64,000 bases of DNA from JADGOV01 sp963814355 (lineage in GTDB: Bacteria; Actinomycetota; Actinomycetes; JADGOV01): the NCBI GenBank assembly GCA_963814355.1, contig CAWFCZ010000006.1, positions 186,001 to 250,000 on the forward strand. Direction: 5' to 3'. Below, piece by piece: positions 46,378-55,686 of the stretch (position 1 is its first letter; the number at the start of each line of letters is the position of its first letter). The translations under genes were made by a program, and so were the position numbers. The notes beneath the pieces were generated by a model. It made no database searches, was not told the origin of the DNA, and saw only the letters and a list, made by a program, of their open reading frames with translations.

Positions 46378-47821
46378 GGCTCTTCGAACTTGAGGGGGAA
46401 GTGGCACCCTCAGCAGGCGGTGGCCCGGCGTTGTTGCCGGGTGCGGGCGAAGCGTACCCGGCGGCGTTGGTTGTTGAGGTTGCGGAAGCCGTGGGCGGTC
46501 CGTGCCACCGTTTGACCGTCCGGTTCGTGGCCTCGGTTCCGGCGTTGGTGACGCCGGTCTGCAGGAACCCGAGCACCTCCGGCCACCAGGCTTCGATGGT
46601 GGCGGCGAGCCGTTCGAGTTCGGGCATGTCGGAGCGGGCGCACCAGTCGTTGAAGCGGTGCAGCCGGTGGGCGACGTCGTGGCGCTGCCCGCCGGTGCGG
46701 GCGGTGGCGAGCAGCGCGCGGAGTTCCTCCTGTCGATCCAGGCGGTGAGGATCTGCCCGCTCGGGTCGCCGTCGAGAAGACCGTTCCACATCGTGGTGAA
46801 CTGTTTCTCGCTGAGCCGTTCCCGGCCGCGCAGCAGCCGGCGGCGGGCGGCCCACGCCGGGTCGGTCTTTCGCCCGCGCCGGCCGTGGGTGTCCCAGGTG
46901 ACGCGGCGGCGGACGTCGGTCAGCGCCTGGTTCGCCAGGCGCACCAGGTGGAAGTGGTCGGCGCGATCAGGGCGTTGGGCAGCGCCTCGCGCACGGCGGC
47001 CCGATACGACGCGCAGGGGTCCATCGCCACGATCGCCACGGCGTCCTTCCACTGCTGCCCTCGCGCGTCGAGCCAGGCCACCACCGCGGCGCTGGTGCGC
47101 CCGGCGGTCTGGCCCAGCAGGCCGCCGGCGCCGGCCAGATCGACGAAGTTGGTCTCGAACCGCTCGGTCAACCGCCACTTTCCGGTGCTCGGGTCCTGCA
47201 CCCACACCGGCCGGCCGCGGCGGGTCTCATCGATCCCGAGCACCGCGGTCGGCGCCGGCTCGGCGATCCGCGCCTCGGCATGTGCGACCCACGCCGCGTG
47301 CCCGATCGGCCAGCTCACCAGGCCCTCGCAGGCGCCGCTGACCGCCATCCCGTCAGCCACCCGCCCGGCGACGTGGCGGCGCAACCGGCCGGTAAGTCGG
47401 GCGCCAGCCGGCACCTCCGGGATGGCCTCGGTGAACGCCTTCCGCGGGCAGCGCCGCTCCCGGGGAGAAGTACTGGGTCTTGTGCCAGCGCACCACCAAC
47501 GCCGCCTCGCCGTAACGCAGATCACGCGGGCGGGTCGTGCGGCGCTGCCGCACGCTGGTGGAGAACACCCCGCACACCGGGCAGGCCGTCGCGCTCTCCT
47601 CCTCGGTCAGCACGTGCACCGTACGCGCCCCGTCGGCGGCGCGGACGACCTCACGCACCCGCACCCCGGGCAATCCGAACAGAATCGTCGTACCGTCTGG
47701 ACTCACTCGTGGCCCCTCCGCTGTCGGCTCGTGAACACCGCCAGCGTCGAGGGGCCACGGGCTGACAGCCCGCAACCCAGCGACCTACAAGATCGTGTCG
47801 CCCCCCCCAGTTCCAAGAGCC
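46378..47821 (-). mobile_element. ISL3 family element inside a GT2 gene
   Basis: Inverted ends GGCTCTTCGAACTTGAGGGG (left) and the complement of GGCTCTTGGAACTGGGGGGG (right). An 8-bp target duplication, GGGTTGAG, lies at 46370-46377 and 47822-47829. Removing the element restores the GT2 frame at LALNPD. Confidence 0.88.
46405..47727 (-). pseudogene. ISL3 family transposase, several frameshifts
   Basis: In order over at least three frames: zinc-finger start (SATACPVCGVFSTSVRQRRT, RPRDLRYGEAALVVRWHKTQ), TAVLGIDETRRGRPVWVQDP (Asp), VAIVAMDPCASYRAAVREAL (Asp), DHFHLVRLANQALTDVRRRV, then GTEATNRTVKRWHGPPTAS (Glu region). Frame changes near 47480, 46990 and 46740. Inactive. Confidence 0.85.
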
Positions 47822-48084
47822 GGGTTGAGGGCGAGTAAGGTGGGTACATGCGTGTCCAGGAGCGCCCGGTTCATAGCTCGGGCGTAACCCTGGTTGAGAT
47901 TGTTCTTGATGATTCGCACGCCGGGAAACCTCCCGGCCACGGTAACACTGTCATCTATCGAGCCATTGTCCACGACGACTATTTCCGCGGAGAGGCCGTC
48001 AAGGGCCGCTGGCAGCGCCGCGAGGCACCGATTCAAGAGGCGCGCAGTGTTGTAACTGACGATGCCGATCCGTAAATCCGTCAC
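47822..48084 (-). pseudogene. GT2 glycosyltransferase, 5' part (split by ISL3)
   Basis: LRIGIVSYNTARLLNRCLAA then IVVVDNGSIDDSVTVAGRFP: GT-A fold start with the V-V-D-N nucleotide-sugar motif, ending at LALNP where ISL3 is inserted. It is the last gene of the minus-strand EPS run; its ATG overlaps the stop of 48081-49172. The loss of this enzyme should shorten or alter the repeat unit. Confidence 0.86.
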
Positions 48085-49172
48085 TCAAGCGACCGTCCTC
48101 TCACGGATAACACGGTCCTGACCAGCTCCTCCATACGCTCGCTCAACGCCAACCGATCGGCGACTCGCTGGCGCCCCAACCGTGAGAGGCGACGGCGTTC
48201 CTGCGGATCTGCCAGCAACATCTCCAGTGCCCCCGCGAGGGCCGTCGGGTCACGTGGAGGTACGAGCACACCTGCCCTCCCGACGATCTCGGAGACCCCA
48301 CCATGCTCGGTCGCGACCACCGGTATCCCGACGCTCATGGCCTCGGCGGCTACGAGGGGGCCAGCCTCCGGTTCGACGCTACTGCTTACCGCAATGGTCC
48401 AACGGCGCATGGCGGCCAACACGTCCGTGACCGGTCCCACGAAATCGACACGACCGGCGAGGTCGGGCTGCTGAGCCCGCTGCCTAATTGTTCGAACGTA
48501 GTCCCCGTCCTTGGGAAACGCATCGCCGACCAGTTCCAGCCGGACGTCTCGTCGAGGCAAGCACGCGACCGCCTCCAATAAGACGTCCTGTCCTTTCCAA
48601 GACGTCAACAGACCAGCGCAGCCGATGATGGGCCGTCCGGCTGCCGATTCCTCGGCTGGGACGACGGGCCACGGGGTCCCGTTGAGCACCACGCGGACTG
48701 GAAGGCCGAAGCGTTCGAGACTTTCCGCCACCGCGTTCGACACAGCAATCACCAGCGTGATCCGATGCCTTACGGCCTGCAGCAGGGCAAACATATCGCG
48801 CCGGGTGATCACGTCGTGGGCTAGCCAGACAACCGGAATGGATAGCCTCGCCATGGCTACCGCCGGGAGCGCCAGCAAGCCGTTGACAACGACGATGTCG
48901 GCGTCCCGAGCCGCGCTGCGGAGGGTCAAGGCCGCGCGTGCGGACCGTACGAGAGCGAGCACAACCCCGACGACGCGCGGTCCAGCGCTCAGCGTCAATT
49001 CCGGTATCGCCTTGATCAGGACACGTTCCGCGCGCAGCACCGTACTCAGGGGGCCTGCCGGCGTCACTGCGACAACATCCACGCCACGGGCGGTAAGCGC
49101 CTTGACAAGCCGGACAAGCACCTGTTCGGCGCCTGACCGTCGTCCGGTATGGGACACGGCCACGATCTTCAC
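48081..49172 (-). CDS. GT4 family glycosyltransferase
   Basis: 363 residues from the GTG giving VKIVAVSHTGRRSGAEQ; this start overlaps the flippase stop by four bases. GT-B fold: N-terminal Rossmann half with the glycine-serine loop HTGRRSGAEQVLVRLVKAL, and a C-terminal half with GCAGLLTSWKGQDVLLEAV and EPEAGPLVAAEAMSVGIPVV, the retaining E-x7-E motif. Likely transfers a sugar to the lipid-linked EPS unit at the inner face of the membrane. Intact, in a coupled run with the genes on both sides. Confidence 0.9.
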   Translation of the reverse strand: MKIVAVSHTGRRSGAEQVLVRLVKALTARGVDVVAVTPAGPLSTVLRAERVLIKAIPELTLSAGPRVVGVVLALVRSARAALTLRSAARDADIVVVNGLLALPAVAMARLSIPVVWLAHDVITRRDMFALLQAVRHRITLVIAVSNAVAESLERFGLPVRVVLNGTPWPVVPAEESAAGRPIIGCAGLLTSWKGQDVLLEAVACLPRRDVRLELVGDAFPKDGDYVRTIRQRAQQPDLAGRVDFVGPVTDVLAAMRRWTIAVSSSVEPEAGPLVAAEAMSVGIPVVATEHGGVSEIVGRAGVLVPPRDPTALAGALEMLLADPQERRRLSRLGRQRVADRLALSERMEELVRTVLSVRGRSLE

Positions 49173-50638
49173 GCCCACACCGCTCCTCTGTTGATGAGGC
49201 TGCCGAACCTCGGGCCCATAAACAACGGAACGCCCAGCACGAGAACGACGTAAAGCGTGGCCACGAGAGTTGCAGCGTACGGCCATGGCACCGAACTACG
49301 GACCAATAATCCTAGCCCGACGGCGAGGCCTGTGGCAATGGCGACAACCGCCAGCGCGCATACCGGAAACGGTCGCACCCCCCGCACATTGAAGACGACG
49401 CCAACGCCAACAGCCGCAGCACCGACCTGCGTCAACAGAGTGGCGATTGCCGCCCCGTTGTAAGAGAGAGCCGGGATAAGAAACAGGTTAAGAGACACGT
49501 TTAGTAGTAGCGCGCATAGGGCGATGGCCACATAGGTCCGGTTGCGCCGCAATGCGACCAATACGTTGACCGTAAGAATGAAGAAGACTAGCATGCACTG
49601 ACCGCTCACGCACATCAAGGCAGCATGAGCCGTCACAACATATCGCTCTCCGTAGAAGAGTCGGATAATGTCCGCCGCGAATGGCGCGAAGACCACAAGC
49701 ACAAGCCCGGAAACCACAGCGGCTAGCTCTGTACCGCGCGAAAGTGCAGTATTGAAGCCGGCGGGATCATCCACGACGGTTCGCACGAGAACCGTAAGCA
49801 ACGGGACACCGAGTGCGACGGCAAGGAAGCCGACGAGCGTGGCGAATTTGCTAGCGACACCGTAAAGGCCAACCGCGCTGAAGGTGTCGAGTCGCGAAAG
49901 CATGACAATATCGACTTGGGAGGCGAGGGTAACCACAACGGCCCCAATGGCCAACGGCGTCGACTCCCGCAGTATAGATAGCCAGTCGCGCAAATCTATG
50001 CCGTACTGAAACCTAGTTATCGCGCGGGCCGCGCGCCACTTCCACATGCCGGCGACCGTGTCGAAGGTCAACGCTGGAAGGACAAAGAGCAGGAGGGTGG
50101 GGGCAGTCTTCGCGACCAGGACGGTACACACCAGCTGAACACTCTGACCAACAACATTCGCCACAGCGACCACCCCCATCCTCAGTCGGAACTGGAATAG
50201 GGCCTCGAGACTATGCGAGATCGCCCCCGCGATAAGGGCCAACGCCGCGAAAGCCATGGCTTGAACGACGGCAGGCGGGTAGCCGGTCACCAGCACGAAG
50301 CCCACCGCAAGTAGGTAGGCAACAAACCCGAGCGTCGCGCGAAGCAGGAGGTACGAACCTAGGAACGAGCCGATTCCCTCACCGAACTGGGCCAAGCGGA
50401 GCAGGACAACGCGACTGCTGCCGAAGTCTGTCAGTATCCCCAACAGCGCGGTAGTCGCGAAGACGAACGAGTATTGTCCCCACTCGGCCGCAGTGAGATG
50501 TCTGACTACTAAAACAGTGCCAGCCCAACCTAAAGCGGCGACAGCAACTCGGCTTGCCATCAAAGAGGCAGCGTTGCCGACGAAGCCTCGTGCCAATCGT
50601 TCATCCGCTATTCCGCCCGCGGTCCGACCCTCAGTCAC
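49169..50638 (-). CDS. Wzx-type oligosaccharide flippase
   Basis: 489 residues, about 12-14 hydrophobic helices, e.g. VAYLLAVGFVLVTGYPPAVV, LLLFVLPALTFDTVAGMWKW and MCVSGQCMLVFFILTVNVLV. Typical MATE/PST-like start (FVGNAASLMASRVAVAALGW, RHLTAAEWGQYSFVFA). It would flip lipid-linked repeat units outward for the Wzy-like polymerase at 11892. Intact. Confidence 0.9.
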   Translation of the reverse strand: MTEGRTAGGIADERLARGFVGNAASLMASRVAVAALGWAGTVLVVRHLTAAEWGQYSFVFATTALLGILTDFGSSRVVLLRLAQFGEGIGSFLGSYLLLRATLGFVAYLLAVGFVLVTGYPPAVVQAMAFAALALIAGAISHSLEALFQFRLRMGVVAVANVVGQSVQLVCTVLVAKTAPTLLLFVLPALTFDTVAGMWKWRAARAITRFQYGIDLRDWLSILRESTPLAIGAVVVTLASQVDIVMLSRLDTFSAVGLYGVASKFATLVGFLAVALGVPLLTVLVRTVVDDPAGFNTALSRGTELAAVVSGLVLVVFAPFAADIIRLFYGERYVVTAHAALMCVSGQCMLVFFILTVNVLVALRRNRTYVAIALCALLLNVSLNLFLIPALSYNGAAIATLLTQVGAAAVGVGVVFNVRGVRPFPVCALAVVAIATGLAVGLGLLVRSSVPWPYAATLVATLYVVLVLGVPLFMGPRFGSLINRGAVWA

Positions 50639-50665
50639 GGTAGTCAGTTGGGGTTTGAGTACGCA

Positions 50666-51616
50666 CTAAGTTCCAGCGAGGCGAGCGACGATGGGTTCCA
50701 CAGCCGCTGCATCGGCGCCGAGGTGCAGGTAGCTGAAGCCGTACTTCTCGCGGCGCTCCTGCAGCAAGTCTACACACTGGTGGACGTCACCCACTAGCAC
50801 GGCTGGGGAGTCCTGAAGGACCTCCCCGGCGGCTTCAATCATGCTCGAGAAGGTCGCTGATGACCGTTTCGTGGGCTCCGTTCCGGACAACACACAGCAA
50901 TGAAGCACGCTCAACTGCAACTCGATATTGCGGGGGTCGCGGCCTGCCGCTTCCGCCTCAGCCCGCACCCACGCCACCTTCGCCGCCATCCGATCGGCTC
51001 GCAAATCATCCACCGCCCGTTGATCAGCGACCCCGTTGGGCAACGAGCAATAGACCCCTACGATGTCAGCCTCCCGAGCCGCGAGGCCGAGAATGCGCCG
51101 CCCACCTCCCCCAATGAGCAGAGGCGGCCGTGGCTTCTGTACCGGCTTAGGCAGGCCGATCAGGTTGCTAATATTGTAGTGGCTTCCCTTTAGCGTGACT
51201 GCGTCGTCTCCGAATAGCGCTTTTATAATCCTCACCGACTCGCTTAGGCGCTCTACCCGCACCCCTGCCGGCGGCATGATAATCCCGGCCGCGGAGTAGT
51301 CGGCGGACATCCAACCGGCACCCAGGCCCAGTTCTACTCGGCCGGCCGAAAGCACGTCCATGGTGGCTGCCATCTTGTGAACCAGCACTGGATGGCGGTA
51401 GTCGTTACCGAGGACAAGGGAGAGGACACGCAGCCCCGGGGCAGCGTCTGCGGCGGCCTGCATGGCGATCATAGGTTCCATGGCCCATCCAGACGACATA
51501 TGGTCCGACACGGAGACCGTCGAGAAACCCATGTCCTCAAGACGCCGAACCTGACCTTGCCACTCCGCTAGCGAGCCGCCCGGCACCGGTAGGGTAGCTA
51601 TGAAACGGAATTGCAC
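50666..51616 (-). CDS. LLM-class flavin/F420-dependent oxidoreductase
   Basis: 316 residues, luciferase-like TIM barrel: LEDMGFSTVSVSDHMSSGWA, LSLVLGNDYRHPVLVHKMAA, TMDVLSAGRVELGLGAGWMS, PPLLIGGGGRRILGLAAREA. The pattern is closer to F420-dependent mycobacterial-type enzymes than to FMN monooxygenases. It lies 27 bases upstream of the flippase on the same strand, so it is probably in the operon. The substrate is unknown; oxidation or reduction of a sugar nucleotide or lipid carrier is only a guess. Confidence 0.85.
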   Translation of the reverse strand: MQFRFIATLPVPGGSLAEWQGQVRRLEDMGFSTVSVSDHMSSGWAMEPMIAMQAAADAAPGLRVLSLVLGNDYRHPVLVHKMAATMDVLSAGRVELGLGAGWMSADYSAAGIIMPPAGVRVERLSESVRIIKALFGDDAVTLKGSHYNISNLIGLPKPVQKPRPPLLIGGGGRRILGLAAREADIVGVYCSLPNGVADQRAVDDLRADRMAAKVAWVRAEAEAAGRDPRNIELQLSVLHCCVLSGTEPTKRSSATFSSMIEAAGEVLQDSPAVLVGDVHQCVDLLQERREKYGFSYLHLGADAAAVEPIVARLAGT

Positions 51617-51842
51617 CGGTCGGCCCTGCTCTGCGCTGACATAAACTCGTGCGGCCGAGGAGCGCGTGTCTTCGACGTTGCGGACATAGGGGAAGCACCC
51701 CGTCTCGAGCCCACGAGTGGCTGGCGCGCGCTGCGATGCACCTCGGAGTGGGTCACCACAAAATTGCAGTGCCGAGAGAAGCTAAGGGTCCCTCGCGCGA
51801 TAGAAGGGATCCAAGCATGCCTTGGACTGCTCACCGAAAGTA
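51617..51842. other. Gap between two EPS genes
   Basis: About 225 bases without a supported gene. It probably holds a promoter for the 51616-48081 run; no clear box was found. Confidence 0.35.
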
Positions 51843-52958
51843 TCATTGAGCGGCGTCCTCGGGAAAGTGGGAATAGGGTGCATTCGAGGCGTCGCCCGTA
51901 CCGACCGCCGGCTTCATGCCGGTTGAGGAGGCAGTAAGAGAGTCGAGCCCCCCGCGCCAGGGAGATCGGCCCCGTCGCAGCAATTGCAGTGATTGGTCAA
52001 AGCCGATGGCGAGGTCGCGACCGAGGCGCAGAACCTGAGTACCGGCATAGGCGCCTAGACCTAAATAGCATCTCGCTCTCTCATTATATGGCAACTCGCT
52101 TCGGTGCACCCTGCGGAAGTATTCGGCAAGCAAGTCCCATTCGGGAAACACTATGCGGCCAGTCTTGCGGGGATCCCAAGCCTCGGACGGAGGCCATGGG
52201 CCAGGACTCAACCTACGAGTGAGGACCATACCGGGCCTCAATCGAATGCCGGATCTAGTACTCCGGTCATTGTGCTCTCGATTGTAGAACAAGACATTCC
52301 CGATCTTGGCCATTGGGCCCAGTAGCGCCAGTCTGGCCAGCAGGACACGGTCACCATAGGCGTGCGAGCTCATGCCACCGGCGCGCCGAACGGCCGCCGA
52401 CCGGAAGACGCCATACTGTTCATCGACGCCGTGGATCCACGGCCGGGCGGAGATGACCTTGAGAAAGCGAGCACTCGGCGCCTCGTCGCTGAGATCAAGG
52501 ACAAGGCGTTGCGAAGGAAGGGTCGCACCGTCCGACGCGATCATGGCTGTCTCGCCGTAACACCCAATAATGGTGGACGTAGCGTCGAGAACATCAACTG
52601 CATGCTGGACGTATGTCTGAGCAATTCGGTCGTCCGCTGCACACCACTTGAAAAACTCACTGTTGCAGTACTGCAAGCATCGATTGTAGTTCGTAACAAC
52701 GTCAACGAAGTCAGGATGACGTTTATAGCGAACACGGGTGTCTCGGGCCGCGCAGTCTCGCGCGACCGCCTCAGTTTGATCAGTGGAGGCGTTGTCTACC
52801 ACAACGATGTCGAGGTCTTCGAACGACTGACTCGTGATATCCGCTAAAGTCTCAGCGAGGAAACGGGCACCGTTATGCACCGGGAGGGCAAGGCACACCC
52901 TTGCACCAGCGCCGCTCGGGCCATCCGTGACGGCTGAGGAGTACGTCTTACGCTGCAT
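51843..52958 (-). CDS. GT2 family glycosyltransferase
   Basis: 371 residues from MQRKTYSSAVTDG, preceded by AAGGGG at good spacing; the longer frame upstream is not needed. GT-A domain: RVCLALPVHNGARFLAETLA, FEDLDIVVVDNASTDQTEAV and EFFKWCAADDRIAQTYVQHA with the D-x-D equivalent, then GVFRSAAVRRAGGMSSHAYG. The C-terminal third is variable and without membrane helices. A cytoplasmic EPS sugar transferase. Confidence 0.88.
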   Translation of the reverse strand: MQRKTYSSAVTDGPSGAGARVCLALPVHNGARFLAETLADITSQSFEDLDIVVVDNASTDQTEAVARDCAARDTRVRYKRHPDFVDVVTNYNRCLQYCNSEFFKWCAADDRIAQTYVQHAVDVLDATSTIIGCYGETAMIASDGATLPSQRLVLDLSDEAPSARFLKVISARPWIHGVDEQYGVFRSAAVRRAGGMSSHAYGDRVLLARLALLGPMAKIGNVLFYNREHNDRSTRSGIRLRPGMVLTRRLSPGPWPPSEAWDPRKTGRIVFPEWDLLAEYFRRVHRSELPYNERARCYLGLGAYAGTQVLRLGRDLAIGFDQSLQLLRRGRSPWRGGLDSLTASSTGMKPAVGTGDASNAPYSHFPEDAAQ

Positions 52959-53063
52959 GTGACCCCTTAACGACATCAAGCATGCGTTCGAAGGAAAACT
53001 CCCCGGTAACCCTGTCAGATCCAAGGTTGTTCGGTAAGCGGTGCAAAACACCCAATTGAGCAG

Positions 53064-54110
53064 TCATACGAGCCTACGATAGACCTCGACGGTCTGCTCG
53101 GCACAGAGTCGCCAGTTCAAGTGGGCAATCCCGTCCCCTTGCACTGCCAAGACGTGCGAGCGGAAGTCGGCATCCATGGTGACGTTACGTATCGCCTCGC
53201 TAAGCGCGCAGGCATCACCAATCGGCACGAGGAACCCGTCTGCCACAGGGAAGAGTTCAGGTAGCGCTCCGACTGCCGTCGCCACCACAGGTGCACCGGT
53301 AGCCATAGCTTCCAGCGGCGGAAGTCCAAATCCTTCGTAGCGTGACGGGTAGGCCACAACGCTTGCGGCCTTGTACAAGCCCGGTAGCGCGTCAGCCGGA
53401 ACGCGACCCAAGCAGATGGCTGGGCTAGGCTGGACTCGGCCGAGCCTTCCTGCGAGCACAAGAGGAATGGTCAGATTTGCACACACGGTTGCCAGCATCA
53501 CAAGATCCTTACGTGGCTCGACCGTCCCCACGTGCAAGACGAATCGTTCCGGTAGTTCGAAGGCTTGTCGAGCCCGCTCTACCTCCTCCTCGGTCGGCGG
53601 TGCGAACTCGGGTGCGGGCGCGAGCCGCGTGACCTCCGCTTCCCGCCCGAACCTGTCGAGAAGCCGCTCCGCGGTGAACCGGGACACCGCTATCAGGGCA
53701 TCGGCGCGTCGAACCGTAGCGGCGATCAGGGCGCGTTCCGCAGCAGCGCGGTGACGCTGAAAAGCCCAGGGCACGTCGAAGGCGGATAGATCGTGCACGG
53801 TTGCTACCAACGGCGCCGTTCGGCGCAGCGGAAGATCCACATCCAACCCGTGGATAATATCCTGTGTTCCGGGGAAGGATCGACTGGACTCCCATAACCG
53901 GCGGATGCCCGCGCAGTCGGGACGCACCACCCGGCCGGCGGCGCTGAGTGCCGCTGCGGCTGCGTGTCGCTGTACGCGGGCAGTCAGGCCGATATCAGCG
54001 TCAACCTGCGGTATGGCGGCCATGAGGTTGCGGATGTACGTCTGAACCCCGCTACCCGGAACCGTCAAAGCCAGCGCGTTGAGACCCACCCGAAGCACCG
54101 ACCACTCCAA
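53064..54110 (-). CDS. GT4 family glycosyltransferase
   Basis: 348 residues, GT-B fold. GSGVQTYIRNLMAAIPQVDA near the start, ATVHDLSAFDVPWAFQRHRA and ALIAVSRFTAERLLDRFGRE in the acceptor half, FVLHVGTVEPRKDLVMLATV and EGFGLPPLEAMATGAPVVAT in the donor half. Mannosyltransferase-like. It starts back to back with the chain-length gene (54178), so a short divergent promoter region separates them. Confidence 0.9.
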   Translation of the reverse strand: MEWSVLRVGLNALALTVPGSGVQTYIRNLMAAIPQVDADIGLTARVQRHAAAAALSAAGRVVRPDCAGIRRLWESSRSFPGTQDIIHGLDVDLPLRRTAPLVATVHDLSAFDVPWAFQRHRAAAERALIAATVRRADALIAVSRFTAERLLDRFGREAEVTRLAPAPEFAPPTEEEVERARQAFELPERFVLHVGTVEPRKDLVMLATVCANLTIPLVLAGRLGRVQPSPAICLGRVPADALPGLYKAASVVAYPSRYEGFGLPPLEAMATGAPVVATAVGALPELFPVADGFLVPIGDACALSEAIRNVTMDADFRSHVLAVQGDGIAHLNWRLCAEQTVEVYRRLV

Positions 54111-54177
54111 CTCGTTCGTTCGTCGGCCGGGCGTGCCAAGCCGCGGTACACTCAGCTTAGGCTACTCCGGAGGGCTG
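54111..54177. promoter_or_regulatory. Divergent promoter region of the EPS cluster
   Basis: 67 bases between oppositely directed genes. TACACT at about 54147 is a possible -10 for the rightward gene and CGGAGGG at 54168-54174 is its ribosome site. The leftward promoter is not clear and may lie inside 54178 onward. Confidence 0.4.
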
Positions 54178-55563
54178 GTGGACACGCGCGAACACTTCGC
54201 ATCGCTCTGGGCGATGCGGGTACCTGCCGTCCTGCTGGCACTGATCCCCGCAGTAGCCGTCGCGGCACTGGCTTACCTGTCCCCCGTCAGATACGCGTCG
54301 AGCGCTGTCCTTGTGATCCATGGGCAGGATGGGACTGCCGAAGGGGCTAACTTCGTAGCTAGTTCTTTTGTTGCGCTGACGAGCACCCGGGCCCTCCAAG
54401 CTGACGTGGGTCGACTGTCCGGACACGCCGTCGACGGTGCTACACTGTCGGCGACGCCAGCAGCGTCATCGACACTTATCACCGTCTCGGCGGTATCGAC
54501 CATGCAGGCATCCCGCCGCTTGGCCCTCGCGCTTGGTGACGCGCTCATCGCGAAGGTGCAGCAAGACCGAAGGATCGAACAGGAAGCCGACCTCGCCTTC
54601 ATGACGGGAGAACTCGACCGGGTCTCCTCTCAGTTATCTGAGGTTTCCTCGTTGCCGCCCAGCGAGCGCAAGATTCGGGCGTCCGCGCTACAGGCGGTGT
54701 ACAACTCACTTAGCGCCGGAATCATCACTCGAAACAGTCAGCCTGCTCCCTCGCTCGTTTGGCTGTCGACGCCGCCGACAGTGACGACAGTCAATGCGTC
54801 ATCAGCGCCGTGGAAGCCGGCTTTGGTCGCGTTTCTGATCTCCTTAATCGTCGCCTCAGAAGGGCTCCTTGCGCTGAGGCGACTTCGCGGCCACTTGTCA
54901 CCCGGTGATCCGGCACGTCACGCCTCATCCCTAACCGATACCCAGTTGCTAGTGGCAGTGACGCAGCGATTCGGTAAACCGATAAGCCCTAGCGACCTGG
55001 TCGAGGTGGCGGTTGCTCTGCGACTCAAAGATCCCCGGCAGCGGCGCCCGGTAGTCATATTGGGCACCGGTAACGCCGCGACGGCCGCGGCAACCGCCGT
55101 GGCGCTAGCCGAATTGCTTGGCAGTCTAGGCATGCGTGCTGCTTCCGTCGGGAGCAAGTCAGGAGAGCCTCCCCACAATGGCGCTATTAGTGACGCCCGC
55201 GCTGAAGCACATTATGATGGCCGAGCTATCGCGGGCGGGGGAGACGCGGGAGAAGTCCCGGTGACCGAGTCGGCCCCACGGCAAACCGTCGTGTGCGGGC
55301 CCTTGCTTGATGATCTTTTCGCTGTGGCCGCGCTTCACACCCCAGCAGGCGCCGTCGTGGTCGTTGTCGTCGATGGTCCGACCACCAACGTTCACACACT
55401 GGTTCGCGGTATCAAGACAATACGATTGCAAAAGCTTGAACTGCTAGGCATCGTCTCAGTTAATTCCACTGGAATTGGATCACGGCGAGAGGAACCAGCC
55501 GAGGGACCGGCGCCGATCCACGGCGACATGGTGACCTACCTGTCGGGACACGGCGCGAGATGA
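54178..55563 (+). CDS. Wzz/BY-kinase-like chain-length protein with degenerate P-loop
   Basis: 461 residues from GTG 54178 (CGGAGGG upstream). Two membrane helices (about 12-34, VPAVLLALIPAVAVAALAYL; about 212-233, LVAFLISLIVASEGLLAL) enclose an outer domain, the polysaccharide co-polymerase layout. The C-terminal domain looks like the BY-kinase fold (VVILGTGNAATAAATAVALA, TVVCGPLLDDLFAVAALHTP). The Walker A lysine is absent, the loop reading GTGNAATAAATA, and no Tyr-rich tail is seen. It is probably a non-catalytic regulator of polymer length working with the Wzy-like protein. Confidence 0.8.
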   Translation: MDTREHFASLWAMRVPAVLLALIPAVAVAALAYLSPVRYASSAVLVIHGQDGTAEGANFVASSFVALTSTRALQADVGRLSGHAVDGATLSATPAASSTLITVSAVSTMQASRRLALALGDALIAKVQQDRRIEQEADLAFMTGELDRVSSQLSEVSSLPPSERKIRASALQAVYNSLSAGIITRNSQPAPSLVWLSTPPTVTTVNASSAPWKPALVAFLISLIVASEGLLALRRLRGHLSPGDPARHASSLTDTQLLVAVTQRFGKPISPSDLVEVAVALRLKDPRQRRPVVILGTGNAATAAATAVALAELLGSLGMRAASVGSKSGEPPHNGAISDARAEAHYDGRAIAGGGDAGEVPVTESAPRQTVVCGPLLDDLFAVAALHTPAGAVVVVVVDGPTTNVHTLVRGIKTIRLQKLELLGIVSVNSTGIGSRREEPAEGPAPIHGDMVTYLSGHGAR

Positions 55564-55686
55564 CGGGGTGGCATGCTCGTCCCCGCCGTATACGCGGTGA
55601 TCTGGAATCTCTTCCCCGTCCCGATTTCGGTACTATCGCCCCCCTCCTTGCATGCGGGCGGAAAATCCTCTGCGAGGGTCGCTAGC

